The notes: generated by a model not told the origin, from the letters alone. DNA of 64,000 nt from Tsukamurella sputi (GCF_007858445.1 NZ_VIGV01000001.1:186001-250000), one strand, 5' to 3'; shown: positions 1-8,898, counted from the stretch's first letter. A program made the numbers and translations.

Positions 1-1239
1 TCCATCGCCGCGGCCTGCGGGCCGCGGGAGGCGGCGGCGTACCGTCGCTTCGTGGCGGACTGGACGCCCCGCGCGCGGGCCACCATGGCCGCGTTCGGCT
101 CCTCCCCCAGCGCACCGCGGCTCGGCCGCGCCTTCTGGCCCACCAAAGGGCGCGCGAGCATCACGCAGATGTCGCGCACCTACCTCGCCTCGGGTGATCA
201 GCTGCTCGACGAGTACTTCGACGACGAACGCCTCAAGGCCGCCCTGGCCTGGTTCGGCGCGCAGTCGGGCCCCGCGATGAGCGAACCCGGCACCGCACCC
301 ATGATCGGCTTCGCCGCCCTCATGCACACGCTCCCGCCCGGCCGCGCCGTCGGCGGCAGCGGCGCGCTCACCCGCGCCCTGATCGGCCGCCTGACGGCCG
401 ACGGGGGCACTGTCGAGCTGGAGACGCCCGTGACGGCCCTGCGCCGGTCCGGCCGAGGGTGGGAGGTCACCGTCGCCGCGCCCGACGGTGACCGCACCGT
501 CCGGGCCCGCACCGTGCTCGCCGGATGCCACGTCCTGACCACGCTGGACCTCCTGGAACGCGGTGGCTACGACGCCGCGCGCCTGTCCGGCTGGCGCCGG
601 AGCATCCAGGTCGGGCCGGGTGTGGGCATGGTGCTGCGGCTGGGCACCACGGCCCCGCCGGCCTTCGACGGGGTGCCCCTGGCCGAGCAGGCCGGACTCG
701 GCCTGCTCACGGCGGACCGCGGCCACCTCGCGCGCGCCCGCGGCGACATGCTGGCCGGGGACGCGCCCCGCCGGCCCGCCGTGCTGGCGATGACCTTCTC
801 CGGCCTGGACCCGTCGATCGCGCCGCCCGGCCGGCACACCACGACCCTGTGGGCGCAGTGGTACCCGTACGCGCTCGCGGAGGGCGCGTGGGCGGATGCC
901 GCGGAGCGGGAGGCGGACCGGATCGTCGCGGAGACGGGGCTCTGGGCGCCCGGCTTCGCGGAGTCGATCGAGCATCGCTTCGTACAGACCCCGGCGACGT
1001 TGGAATCCGAACTGGGCCTGCTCGGCGGGAACGTCATGCACGTCGAGATGGCGCTGCACAACATGCTGCTCTTCAGGCCGGTCCCCGAGCTCGCGGGCGG
1101 GCGGGTCCCGGGTGCGCCCGGACTCGCGCTGGCGGGCGCGTCGATGCACCCGGGCGGCGGCGTGAACGGATCGAGCGGGCGGATCGCGGCGCGGCTGCTC
1201 GCCCGCGACCTGGGACACCTGGCACGATGGCGACCGTGA
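1..1239 (+). CDS. NAD(P)/FAD-dependent oxidoreductase, phytoene-desaturase-like (5' truncated)
   Basis: The reading frame is open from the first base of the window, so the start and the N-terminal FAD-binding Rossmann motif lie upstream. What remains is about 412 residues. The last 60 residues carry APGLALAGASMHPGGGVNG, which is typical of the C-terminal FAD contact of the phytoene desaturase/CrtI and retinol-saturase-like amine-oxidase superfamily. A two-electron FAD oxidoreductase acting on a lipophilic substrate such as a carotenoid is likely, but the substrate cannot be read from the sequence. Its TGA overlaps the GTG proposed for the next gene (GTGA), which suggests translational coupling to lppM. 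Confidence 0.75.
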   Translation, partial: SIAAACGPREAAAYRRFVADWTPRARATMAAFGSSPSAPRLGRAFWPTKGRASITQMSRTYLASGDQLLDEYFDDERLKAALAWFGAQSGPAMSEPGTAPMIGFAALMHTLPPGRAVGGSGALTRALIGRLTADGGTVELETPVTALRRSGRGWEVTVAAPDGDRTVRARTVLAGCHVLTTLDLLERGGYDAARLSGWRRSIQVGPGVGMVLRLGTTAPPAFDGVPLAEQAGLGLLTADRGHLARARGDMLAGDAPRRPAVLAMTFSGLDPSIAPPGRHTTTLWAQWYPYALAEGAWADAAEREADRIVAETGLWAPGFAESIEHRFVQTPATLESELGLLGGNVMHVEMALHNMLLFRPVPELAGGRVPGAPGLALAGASMHPGGGVNGSSGRIAARLLARDLGHLARWRP

Positions 1240-1946
1240 CTCTCCGAAGGATGCTCGCGGCGTTGGCGGTCCTGCTGCTGGTCGCCGCCCCCGCGGCGTG
1301 CTCGGGTCCCGGCGCCGGCGACCGCATGTCCGGCAAGATCGTGGCGGCCCAGACACCCGCGTCGAACCCGCAGGGACCGCAGATCGCGGCACCCGGCGAG
1401 CTGAAGGGCCTCGCGGAGGTCAAGGCGTACGACTCGAACGGCAAAGTCGGCACGCAGATGATCTTCGAGACGATCACCTTCGGCCAGTTCAATCAGGTCG
1501 GCGACGTGGTCTCCCAGGCCTTCGACACCTCGGCGGCGTCGATCAAGATGCGGGTGCAGCGCACCGGCGGAACGGTGGTCCTCTCCGGCACCGCAGACCT
1601 CTCCGCCCTGTCGCCGAACTCGGCCGTGATCGTGGTCTCGCTGCAGTTCCCCGGCCCGGTGACCGCCACCAACGGCCAGCAGGAGGCCGACGACCTCGTG
1701 ACGTGGACGCTCAACGCCGGCACCTCCGCGGCGCTCACCGCTGAGGCCGAGTACGCGGATCCGTCGATCGCCTCGTTCACGACCTGGGCGTGGATCACGG
1801 CGCTGGTCTCGCTCCTGGCCGCCGCCGTCGTGACCGGGATCGCCTACGTACGGCGCGACCGCAGCCCGAAGCCCGGCCAGGAGAGCGCCGAGCCGGAGTC
1901 GCTCGTCGAACTGCCGCAGTGGTTGCGCCAGAAGCTGAACCGATAG
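1236..1946 (+). CDS. lppM: LppM-family lipoprotein
   Basis: About 236 residues: a hydrophobic N-terminal signal ending in a cysteine (AAPAAC, a weak lipobox), a globular extracytoplasmic domain, and one C-terminal membrane helix (about residues 180-202) followed by a basic RRDRSPK stretch and a short cytoplasmic tail. The pattern MSGKIVAA, the central VTATNGQQ segment and the YADPSIASFT stretch before the helix match my memory of M. tuberculosis LppM (Rv2171), a surface-associated protein linked to phagosome maturation. The GTG at 1236 is chosen because it forms a GTGA overlap with the upstream stop, a pattern used repeatedly here. ATG 1227 is an alternative. The MetF gene close downstream matches the M. 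tuberculosis order. Confidence 0.78.
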   Translation: MTLRRMLAALAVLLLVAAPAACSGPGAGDRMSGKIVAAQTPASNPQGPQIAAPGELKGLAEVKAYDSNGKVGTQMIFETITFGQFNQVGDVVSQAFDTSAASIKMRVQRTGGTVVLSGTADLSALSPNSAVIVVSLQFPGPVTATNGQQEADDLVTWTLNAGTSAALTAEAEYADPSIASFTTWAWITALVSLLAAAVVTGIAYVRRDRSPKPGQESAEPESLVELPQWLRQKLNR

Positions 1947-1957
1947 ACGGGACGTCC

Positions 1958-2902
1958 GTGAACTACGCCGAACAGTCCGCGTGGCGGACCATCCAGGAGT
2001 TCCTCCCCGCGTCGTACCGGCTGACGCCGGACACCGAGCCCGACGAACAGTGGTGGGAGCACCGCGGCCATCGCATCCACCTCGACGTCTACCGGAACCC
2101 CGCTGCAGCGGTGAAGGTGATCCTGCTCCACGGCGTGGGCACCAACGGCCGCCAGATGTCGACGATCCTCGGCCGGCCGCTCGCGGAACGCGGCTTCGAG
2201 ACCGTGGCGATCGACATGCCCGGCTACGGCCTCACCGAGGTCGCGCCCGGTGCCCCGGTCGTCTACGACGACTGGGTGCGCATCGGCTCCGACCTCGTGG
2301 ACGCCGAACTCGCGAAGGACGACCGGCCCGTGGTCCTCTACGGACTGTCGGCGGGTGGCATGGAGACCTACCACGTCGCGTCCATCAATCGCCGGGTCAG
2401 CGGGATCGTCGGGATGACCTTCCTGGACCAGCAGTCCCCGGCGGTGCGACGCGAGACGGCCTTCGACCCCGTCACCGGCAGCCTCGGAGCGCCCGTGATG
2501 AAGGCGCTCGCCCGCACGCCGCTGCGGACCGCCAAGGTGCCGATGAGGCTGGTCAGCAAGATGCGGGCCCTGGTCAACGACCCGGCGGCCAAACGCGCCT
2601 GCTACGCCGACCGCACCTCGGCCGGTAACAGCGTGACGGTGGCCTTCCTCGATTCCTACCTGAACTTCCGGCCCGCGGTCGCGCCCGAGGACTTCGACAC
2701 CTGCCCGGTCCTCCTCACGCAGCCGGCCGCGGACAGGTGGACGCCGCTCGAGCTCTCGGCGCCCTTCCTGGACCGGATCAACCGCGTCCCCGTGACGACG
2801 GTGCTGCTCGAGAACGCGGGCCATTACCCACTCGAACAGCCGGGCCTGGACACGATGGTCGAGACGATCGCGGCCTTCGCGGCGGGACGCGCCCCGGGCT
2901 AG
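1958..2902 (+). CDS. alpha/beta hydrolase
   Basis: About 314 residues with an alpha/beta-hydrolase fold. ILLHGVGTNG (about residues 52-61) supplies the oxyanion-hole HG motif, YGLSAGG the nucleophile elbow with the catalytic Ser, and NAGHYPLEQPG near the C-terminus the catalytic His. No signal peptide is visible, so it should be cytoplasmic. The GTG start at 1958 lies 11 nt after the lppM stop, consistent with one transcript. The substrate (an ester, lactone or lipid) is unknown. The TAG stop at 2900-2902 overlaps the stop of the convergent metF gene. Confidence 0.8.
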   Translation: MNYAEQSAWRTIQEFLPASYRLTPDTEPDEQWWEHRGHRIHLDVYRNPAAAVKVILLHGVGTNGRQMSTILGRPLAERGFETVAIDMPGYGLTEVAPGAPVVYDDWVRIGSDLVDAELAKDDRPVVLYGLSAGGMETYHVASINRRVSGIVGMTFLDQQSPAVRRETAFDPVTGSLGAPVMKALARTPLRTAKVPMRLVSKMRALVNDPAAKRACYADRTSAGNSVTVAFLDSYLNFRPAVAPEDFDTCPVLLTQPAADRWTPLELSAPFLDRINRVPVTTVLLENAGHYPLEQPGLDTMVETIAAFAAGRAPG

Positions 2903-3831
2903 ACGCCGACCGGCAGCATCCCGAGGTTCTCGAGCACCTCGGACGTCGCCTTGGCGAAGTTCAGGGTGCAGAAGTGCAGCGCCGGGGCGCCCTCGGCGAT
3001 GAGCCGCTCCCCCATCCGGGTCGCGATCTCGATGCCGACGGCGCGCACGGCCGCGCGGTCCTCCTCCGGGCCGTCGCCGGCGGCGGCGCGCAGCTCGTTG
3101 CGCATCGCGTCGGGGATCTTCGCGTTCGACAGCTCCGCCATGCGCGAGACCGACTTCAGCGAGGTGATCGGCATGATGCCCGGGATCAGCGGCTTGGCGC
3201 CCTGCTCCGGGTCGAACGCGGCGACGTCGTCGCGCAGGCGCAGGTAGTCGTCGACGTCGAAGAACATCTGCGTGATGGAGTAGTCCGCGCCGGCCCGCAG
3301 CTTGTTCGCGAAGTAGCGGATGTCGGATTCGCGGTTCGGCGAGCGGTGGTGGCCCTCGGGGAAGGACGCGACGCCCACGTGGAAGTCGCCCAGCTCGCGC
3401 ACCAGCTCGACGACCTCACAGGCGTACTTGAGCCCCTGGGGATGGCGCACCCAGCGGCCCAGCGGATCGCCGGGCGGATCGCCGCGCAGCACGAGCACGT
3501 TGCGCACGTCCTGGTCGGCGTACGCACCCATGAGCGCGCGCAGCTCCGAGATGCTGTGGTTCACCGCGGTCAGGTGCGCCACCGGCAGCAGGGTGGTCGA
3601 CGCGGCGATCTCGCCCGTGACGCGGACGGTGCGATCGCGGGTCGAGCCGCCCGCGCCGTAGGTCATCGAGACGAAGGCCGGGTCCATCCGCTCGAAGGTG
3701 CGCACCGCGCGCCACAGCCGGGCCTCGCCGTCGGCGTCGCGCGGCGGCATGAACTCCACCGAGAACGGCATTCGGCCGCTCGCGCGCACGGCGTCGAGGC
3801 GGTCGAGTACGGTCCGGCTTTGTTCGGTCAC
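2899..3831 (-). CDS. metF: methylenetetrahydrofolate reductase
   Basis: 310 residues, close to the usual size of bacterial MetF, which reduces 5,10-methylenetetrahydrofolate to 5-methyltetrahydrofolate for methionine synthesis using FAD. The N-terminal SVEFMPPRD with the catalytic Glu, the VSMTYGAGGSTRDRT stretch, VLVLRGDPP and the ADYSITQMFFD strand are hallmarks of the TIM-barrel family. The GTG start at 3831 has TATTCT 6 nt upstream and no Shine-Dalgarno, so a leaderless mRNA is likely. The gene is divergent from the prenyl synthase with only 23 bp between start codons, and its 3' end overlaps the hydrolase gene by 4 bp. Confidence 0.93.
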   Translation of the reverse strand: MTEQSRTVLDRLDAVRASGRMPFSVEFMPPRDADGEARLWRAVRTFERMDPAFVSMTYGAGGSTRDRTVRVTGEIAASTTLLPVAHLTAVNHSISELRALMGAYADQDVRNVLVLRGDPPGDPLGRWVRHPQGLKYACEVVELVRELGDFHVGVASFPEGHHRSPNRESDIRYFANKLRAGADYSITQMFFDVDDYLRLRDDVAAFDPEQGAKPLIPGIMPITSLKSVSRMAELSNAKIPDAMRNELRAAAGDGPEEDRAAVRAVGIEIATRMGERLIAEGAPALHFCTLNFAKATSEVLENLGMLPVGV

Positions 3832-3854
3832 GCTTTCAGAATAGGTTTGCCGGT
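3832..3854. promoter_or_regulatory. 23-bp divergent leaderless promoter pair (metF / prenyl synthase)
   Basis: The whole spacer between two start codons is 23 bp. On plus, TAGGTT (3842-3847) lies 7 nt before ATG 3855. On minus, TATTCT (3843-3838) lies 6 nt before GTG 3831. Both fit TANNNT -10 boxes at leaderless spacing, and they overlap by two bases. Any -35 contacts must lie inside the opposite coding region. Transcription from the two sides would probably be mutually exclusive. This is inferred from sequence only. Confidence 0.6.
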
Positions 3855-4943
3855 ATGACGCTGCCCGTCGCCCCGCCCCAGACCTCCCTCACGGACATCG
3901 CGGCGGCCGTGCAACCGGCGCTCGAATCCTTCCTCGAGGAGCGCCGTGACCTGGTCGAACCCGTCGGCCCGGTGTTCTCCGAGGCCACTGCGGGACTGGA
4001 GCGCTTCATTTTGCGCGGCGGTAAGCGTATTAGGCCGGCGTTCGCGTGGACGGGGTGGCTGGCGGGCGGCGGCGAGGCCGACGGGGACGTCGCCCGGGCC
4101 GCCCTGCGGGCCTGTTCCTCGCTCGAGTTCGTCCAGGCGTGCGCGCTGATCCACGACGACATCATCGACGCCTCGCTGACCCGTCGCGGCTTCCCCACCA
4201 CGCACCGCGAATTCGCGCAGCTGCACGCGGAGCGGGGCTGGTCGGGCTCGTCGGAGAAGTTCGGCGAGGCGACGGCGATCCTCCTCGGCGACCTCGCCCT
4301 GGCCTGGGCCGACGACATGTTCCTCGGCGCCGGGCTGGCACCGGAGCGCTACCTGCGCGCCGCACGCGCCTGGGCCGCGATGCGCACCGAGGTCCTGGGC
4401 GGCCAGCTGCTCGACATCGTGAGCGAGGCCTCGCGCGATGAGTCCGAGGCGGCGGCGGAGCGCGTCGTCCGTTTCAAGACGGCCGGCTACACCGTCGAGC
4501 GGCCGCTGCACGTGGGCGCGGCGCTGGCCGGGGCGTCCGACGAGGCGATCGCCGCCCTGCGCGGCATCGGGGTGGACCTCGGCGTGGCCTTCCAACTGCG
4601 CGACGACCTCCTGGGCGCCTTCGGCGATCCCGCGATCACGGGCAAGCCGTCGGGCGACGACCTGCGCTCCGGCAAGCACACGCCCATGCTGGCGCACGCC
4701 CTCGCGACCGGCGGCGATGCCGCGGACGAGCTGCGCGCGCTGGTCGGCACCGATCTCGACGACGCCGGCGTCGAGCGCGCCCGCGCCGCTCTCCGCACCA
4801 CCGGGGCACCGTCGGCCATGCAGGCGCGGGTGGAGGAGCTGACGGCCCGGGCCACATCCGCCATCGCCGAGGCGCCCATCGCCGACGGTGCGCGGCCCGT
4901 CCTGGCACGGCTCGCGGCGGTCCTGGTCGACCGCTCGGCGTGA
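3855..4943 (+). CDS. idsA2: polyprenyl diphosphate synthase (IdsA2/GGPP-synthase type)
   Basis: 362 residues of the all-helical trans-prenyltransferase family, which condenses isopentenyl diphosphate onto allylic diphosphates. The first aspartate-rich motif is IHDDIID (D101, D102, D105); the RGGKRIRP substrate-binding stretch comes before it. The second motif is FQLRDDLLGAFGD (D250, D251), where the last Asp of a strict DDxxD is not at the usual place, as in several actinobacterial homologues. Next to metF, as M. tuberculosis idsA2 (Rv2173) is. Chain length (C15 to C20 or more) cannot be fixed by eye. The product probably feeds quinones, carotenoids or polyprenol carriers. Confidence 0.85.
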   Translation: MTLPVAPPQTSLTDIAAAVQPALESFLEERRDLVEPVGPVFSEATAGLERFILRGGKRIRPAFAWTGWLAGGGEADGDVARAALRACSSLEFVQACALIHDDIIDASLTRRGFPTTHREFAQLHAERGWSGSSEKFGEATAILLGDLALAWADDMFLGAGLAPERYLRAARAWAAMRTEVLGGQLLDIVSEASRDESEAAAERVVRFKTAGYTVERPLHVGAALAGASDEAIAALRGIGVDLGVAFQLRDDLLGAFGDPAITGKPSGDDLRSGKHTPMLAHALATGGDAADELRALVGTDLDDAGVERARAALRTTGAPSAMQARVEELTARATSAIAEAPIADGARPVLARLAAVLVDRSA

Positions 4944-4953
4944 TCGCGATCGC

Positions 4954-4972
4954 CTGAGTTAGGCAAACCTAG
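4954..4972. promoter_or_regulatory. IdeR/DtxR-like iron box 1
   Basis: CTGAGTTAGGCAAACCTAG matches the IdeR consensus TTAGGTTAGGCTAACCTAA at 14 of 19 positions by eye, including the core TTAGGC and AACCTA. It lies about 94 bp before the ATG of the siderophore-binding lipoprotein gene, which is a functionally consistent target. IdeR with Fe(II) would repress the operon. Confidence 0.65.
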
Positions 4973-4983
4973 CCACTTCTGGG

Positions 4984-5002
4984 TATGGTTCCGTTTACCT
5001 AA
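4984..5002. promoter_or_regulatory. IdeR/DtxR-like iron box 2
   Basis: TATGGTTCCGTTTACCTAA matches the palindromic consensus at about 12 of 19 positions, with a strong right half (ACCTAA). It is centred 30 bp from box 1, about three helical turns, so two dimers could bind the same DNA face. Weaker than box 1 but in the right place. Confidence 0.5.
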
Positions 5003-5065
5003 GCCTCTTTACTGTTGGCTTACGGTGTCCGTCTTGAAGCAAGAACGAGAATGGAGTCACCCCGC

Positions 5066-6058
5066 ATGTTCACCCGCTTCCGCAAGGCCGCTCCCGTCGC
5101 GGCGGCGCTGATGGCGACCGGCCTCGTCTTCGCCGGCTGCTCGACCACCGGCTCCGACGAGGACAAGCCCGCCGCCGGCGAGAAGATCACCGTCAGCACC
5201 AACAAGGGCGAGGTCCAGGTCCCCAAGAACCCGAAGCGGGTCGTGGTGCTCGACAACACCAGCGCCGAGACCGTCAAGGCCATGGGCGTCACCCCCGTCG
5301 CGATCCCCAAGGGCCTGTTCGCCAAGAGCGTCCTGGGTGACTGGATCAACAACGCGGACATCAAGGACACGGGTACCCACGCGGAGCCGAAGCTGGACGT
5401 GCTCGAGGACGTCAAGCCCGACCTGATCATCGGCGGCTACCGCTTCGCCAAGGCCGAGGGCGACATCAAGAAGATCGCCGAGAAGACCGGCGCCGCCTTC
5501 ATCGACATCGCCGCCGAGGACAGCGCGCCCAAGGGCCGTGTCGAGACCATGCGCGATTCCACGATCACGCTGGGCAAGATCTTCGGCAAGGACGAGCAGG
5601 CCAAGCAGATCGTCGCCGACTTCGACAAGAAGCTCGACGCGGCCAAGGCCCAGGCCACCGGCCAGACCGTCTTCCTGTCGATCGTCAATGGCGGCAAGAT
5701 CGACAACGGCGCCAAGCGCATGCAGCCCTTCGTCGCCCCGCTGAACCTCAAGGACGTCTTCGCGGGCAGCGCGGGCGATCACCACCAGAACTCGGGCCTC
5801 ACGCCCGAGGCGATCGCCCAGGCCAACCCGCAGTGGGTCATCGTGATGGACCGCGACGCCGCGGTCCCGCCGACCGACGGCAGCAAGCCGCAGACCGCCG
5901 CCGAGACCTTCAAGGCGCAGCAGGCCTTCGCAGGAGTCGAGTTCCAGCAGAAGGACCGCATCTTCTACCTGGACAACGACTTCTACATCCGCGAGGGCAT
6001 CCAGGACTACGGCGAGAACTACGCCAAGCTCGCTGAGGCCATCGCCGCCAAGAAGTGA
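5066..6058 (+). CDS. siderophore ABC transporter substrate-binding lipoprotein (FatB/YclQ-like)
   Basis: 330 residues. The signal peptide has an RFRK basic start, a hydrophobic core and the lipobox VFAGC, so the protein is lipid-anchored on the outer face. The mature part has the bilobal type III binding-protein features of iron-chelate receptors: PKRVVVLDNTSAETVKAMG, KPDLIIGG and TPEAIAQANPQWVIVMD. ATG 5066 is chosen over ATG 5051 because GGAG (5053-5056) sits 9 nt before it and the signal peptide then has normal length. It is the first gene of a four-gene importer operon behind two IdeR-like boxes, so expression under iron starvation is expected. The siderophore is unknown. Confidence 0.88.
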   Translation: MFTRFRKAAPVAAALMATGLVFAGCSTTGSDEDKPAAGEKITVSTNKGEVQVPKNPKRVVVLDNTSAETVKAMGVTPVAIPKGLFAKSVLGDWINNADIKDTGTHAEPKLDVLEDVKPDLIIGGYRFAKAEGDIKKIAEKTGAAFIDIAAEDSAPKGRVETMRDSTITLGKIFGKDEQAKQIVADFDKKLDAAKAQATGQTVFLSIVNGGKIDNGAKRMQPFVAPLNLKDVFAGSAGDHHQNSGLTPEAIAQANPQWVIVMDRDAAVPPTDGSKPQTAAETFKAQQAFAGVEFQQKDRIFYLDNDFYIREGIQDYGENYAKLAEAIAAKK

Positions 6059-7077
6059 CGGCCACCGCCACTGACGCTCCCGCCCGGGCGGGTTCCCGGA
6101 AGGGGACCCGCCTGGGTCGCGTCGCTCTGCCCCTCCTCGCCGTCGCCTGCGTGGCCCTGCTGTGCGCCTCGCTGCTGACCGGCGAGTACCGCATCACACT
6201 CGCGGGCCTCTTGTCCGGCGACGACGAGATGTGGCGCATGTTCTTCATCTCCCGCGTGCCCCGCACGGCCGCACTGGTCTTCGCCGGCCTCGCGATGAGC
6301 TTCTCCGGCGTCATCATGCAGCGATTGACCCAGAACCGGTTCGTGGAGCCGACGACGGCCGGGACCGCCGAATGGGCAGGGCTGGGCGTGCTGCTGTGCA
6401 TGCTCTACCTGCCCGGCGCCTCGCCGTTGGTGCGGATGCTGTTCGCCACCGCGACCGCCTTCGTGGGCACCATGATCTTCCTCGGATTCCTCTCCCGGAT
6501 CCGCGCCCGCCGCTCGGCCATCGTGCCCCTGGTGGGCCTCATGCTGGGCGCCGTGGTCAGCGCCATCACCACCTACCTGGCGATCGGCGCCAACCTGCTG
6601 CAGGCCGTGACCTCCTGGCGTTCGGGCGGTTTCGCGCACATCGTGCGTGGCTTCTACGAGCCGCTGTGGGCGGTCGCGATCATCGCGGTGGCCACCTACG
6701 TGTTCGCGAACTACTTCACCATCGCCGGATTGGGCAAGGACGTCGCGACCTCGCTGGGCCTGCGCTACGGCCTGACGATGGGCGTCGGCGTCACCATGGT
6801 CGCCCTGGCGACCGGTGTCACCAGCGTGGTCGTCGGATTCATCCCGTTCCTCGGCCTGGTGGTGCCGAACCTGATCAGCGCGCTGCGCGGCGACGACGTG
6901 CGCAGCGGACTGCCGTGGGTCGCGGTGCTGGCCACCGTGCTCATCGTGGGCTGCGATCTGATCGGCCGGGTGGTGGTGCGGCCCATGGAGATCCCCGTCT
7001 CGGTGATCATGGGCGTGATCGGCACCATCACCTTCCTCACCATCGTGCTCTCGAGGAGGAACCGTGTCGCTCTCTGA
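6055..7077 (+). CDS. iron-siderophore ABC transporter permease (FecCD family), first subunit
   Basis: 340 residues, very hydrophobic, with about 8-10 membrane helices. Family signatures include RVPRTAALVFAGLAMSFSGVIMQ near the N-terminus and GFIPFLGLVVPNLISALRGDD in the C-terminal half, the segment that docks the ATPase. The GTG start overlaps the stop of the binding-protein gene as GTGA, so translation is coupled. It should form a heterodimeric channel with the next permease. Confidence 0.9.
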   Translation: MTATATDAPARAGSRKGTRLGRVALPLLAVACVALLCASLLTGEYRITLAGLLSGDDEMWRMFFISRVPRTAALVFAGLAMSFSGVIMQRLTQNRFVEPTTAGTAEWAGLGVLLCMLYLPGASPLVRMLFATATAFVGTMIFLGFLSRIRARRSAIVPLVGLMLGAVVSAITTYLAIGANLLQAVTSWRSGGFAHIVRGFYEPLWAVAIIAVATYVFANYFTIAGLGKDVATSLGLRYGLTMGVGVTMVALATGVTSVVVGFIPFLGLVVPNLISALRGDDVRSGLPWVAVLATVLIVGCDLIGRVVVRPMEIPVSVIMGVIGTITFLTIVLSRRNRVAL

Positions 7078-8092
7078 AATGGCCTCGGCGCCGTCCATCG
7101 ACGGCCGCACTACGCGCGTGGGCTGGCGCGCCCGACTCGCCATCGCGGGAACGCTCGCGGCCGTGAGCCTTGCGCTCTACCTGCTGATGCGCACCGGCGC
7201 GGACGACGTCCTGCGCTGGGACTTCCAGTTCGGCCTGTCCTTCGAGCGGCGTGTCCGCACCGCCACCGCGATCCTCATCGCCGCGTTCGCCGGGGCGATC
7301 TCGACGGTGCTCTTCCACACCGTGACGCACAACCGGATCTTGACGCCGGAGATCATCGGCCTCAACTGGCTGTACGTACTGATCCAGACGGTGGGCGTCT
7401 CCGTGGTGGGCAGCCGATTCGTGGACAACGGGGATTCGGTGCCGCAGTTCCTGGCCCAGACCGTGACCATGGTGCTCTTCGCCGCGGTGCTGTACGGCTG
7501 GCTCTTCTCCGGCCGGTTCGGGAGCATGTTCCTGCTCCTCCTCGCGGGCGTGGTGCTGGGCCTCGCCTTCCGGTCGATCTCCGAGTTCCTGCAGCGCCTG
7601 CTCTCCCCCACCGATTTCGACGCGCTCTCGATCAAGCTGTACGGCCGCCTGACGGCGGTGAACGCGGATCTGCTGCCGATCGCCGGAGCCGCCTGCGTGA
7701 TCGTCGGCGTGATCGTCTGGCAGCGGCGCCGCGTGCTCGACGTGCTGCTGCTCGGCCGCGATCCCGCGGTGGCACTCGGCGTACGGCACCGGTACGAGCT
7801 GACGCTGGCCCTGGTGCTCATCGCCGTCCTGGTCTCGGTGAGCACCGCCCTGGTGGGTCCGATGATGTTCTTCGGCTTCATCATCGCCACGCTGGCCTAC
7901 CAGCTGGCGGGCGACTGGCGGCACCGCGCGACATTGCCGATGGCCTTCCTGATCGGCGTGATCATGCTCGCCGGCGGGCAGTTCATCCTGCACAACATCT
8001 TCTACGCCAACGGGATGCTCACGGTGATCATCGAGTTCGTCGGCGGAATCCTGTTCCTCGCCATGCTGTTCCGCCGGAAGGGGACCATGTGA
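7064..8092 (+). CDS. iron-siderophore ABC transporter permease (FecCD family), second subunit
   Basis: 342 residues with multiple membrane helices and the FecCD-type segments RTATAILIAAFAGAISTVLF, VALGVRHRYELTLALVL and STALVGPMMFFGFIIATLAY. The GTG at 7064 lies 4 nt after GGAGG and starts inside the previous gene (14-nt overlap). ATG 7079 is an alternative but lies far from the Shine-Dalgarno. It pairs with the upstream permease to import the iron-siderophore complex. Confidence 0.9.
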   Translation: MSLSEMASAPSIDGRTTRVGWRARLAIAGTLAAVSLALYLLMRTGADDVLRWDFQFGLSFERRVRTATAILIAAFAGAISTVLFHTVTHNRILTPEIIGLNWLYVLIQTVGVSVVGSRFVDNGDSVPQFLAQTVTMVLFAAVLYGWLFSGRFGSMFLLLLAGVVLGLAFRSISEFLQRLLSPTDFDALSIKLYGRLTAVNADLLPIAGAACVIVGVIVWQRRRVLDVLLLGRDPAVALGVRHRYELTLALVLIAVLVSVSTALVGPMMFFGFIIATLAYQLAGDWRHRATLPMAFLIGVIMLAGGQFILHNIFYANGMLTVIIEFVGGILFLAMLFRRKGTM

Positions 8093-8898
8093 ACAACAGC
8101 CTGAAAGACGTCACCGCCTCGACGGACACCGTCTCCGCGCTCGCCTTCACGGATCTGACGAAGAAGTACGCCGAGACCGTCGTTCTGGGCCCCGTCTCCG
8201 GGGAGTTCTCCCGGGGCGGCGTCACGGCGCTCGTCGGCCCGAACGGCGCCGGCAAGTCCACGCTGCTCACCATCCTGGGCCGGCTGCTCACCCCGGACTC
8301 CGGCACGGCGCTGCTCGAGGGCACCGACATCGGCACGATGAAGCCCACCGAGGTGGCCCGCAAGCTCGCGATCCTCCGGCAGGAGAACGGCGTCAACGCC
8401 CGCTTGACGGTGCGCGACCTCGTCGCCTTCGGCCGGTTCCCGCACAGCCGGGGGCGGATGACCGCGGACGACGAGCGGCACGTCGACGAAGCCCTGGGCT
8501 TCCTGGGCCTGACGGAGCTGTCCGACCGATTCCTCGACGAACTCTCGGGCGGGCAGCGGCAGCGCGCCTACGTCGCGATGACACTGGCCCAGGACACCGA
8601 CGTGATCCTGCTCGACGAGCCCCTCAACAACCTCGACATGCGGCACCAGGTGGGCATGATGCGCCGCCTGCGCCGCGCCGCCGACGAGCTGGGCAAGACG
8701 ATCATCCTGGTGGTGCACGACCTCAACTTCGCGGCCGCCTACGCGGACCGCATCGTGGCGCTGAAGAACGGCACCATCGCGGCGTCGGGCGCACCGTCGG
8801 AGATCATGACCGGCGAGCTGCTCACCGAGATCTTCGAGACCCCCGTCGCCGTGCACGTCCTCGAGGGCGGGCCGGTGGCGGTGTACGCGGGGCTGTAG
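8089..8898 (+). CDS. iron-siderophore ABC transporter ATP-binding protein
   Basis: 269 residues with a complete ABC ATPase set: Walker A GPNGAGKST, signature LSGGQRQR, Walker B VILLDEPLNNLD and the H-loop VVHDLNFA. It follows the second permease through a GTGA overlap and is the last gene of the importer operon. The FepC/FatE/YclP subfamily fits the sequence and context. No terminator is obvious before the next gene at 8960. Confidence 0.93.
   Translation: MNNSLKDVTASTDTVSALAFTDLTKKYAETVVLGPVSGEFSRGGVTALVGPNGAGKSTLLTILGRLLTPDSGTALLEGTDIGTMKPTEVARKLAILRQENGVNARLTVRDLVAFGRFPHSRGRMTADDERHVDEALGFLGLTELSDRFLDELSGGQRQRAYVAMTLAQDTDVILLDEPLNNLDMRHQVGMMRRLRRAADELGKTIILVVHDLNFAAAYADRIVALKNGTIAASGAPSEIMTGELLTEIFETPVAVHVLEGGPVAVYAGL

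Noticed and set aside
3832-3854. SAM or cobalamin riboswitch controlling metF
   Set aside because: The 23-bp spacer is far too short for any aptamer.
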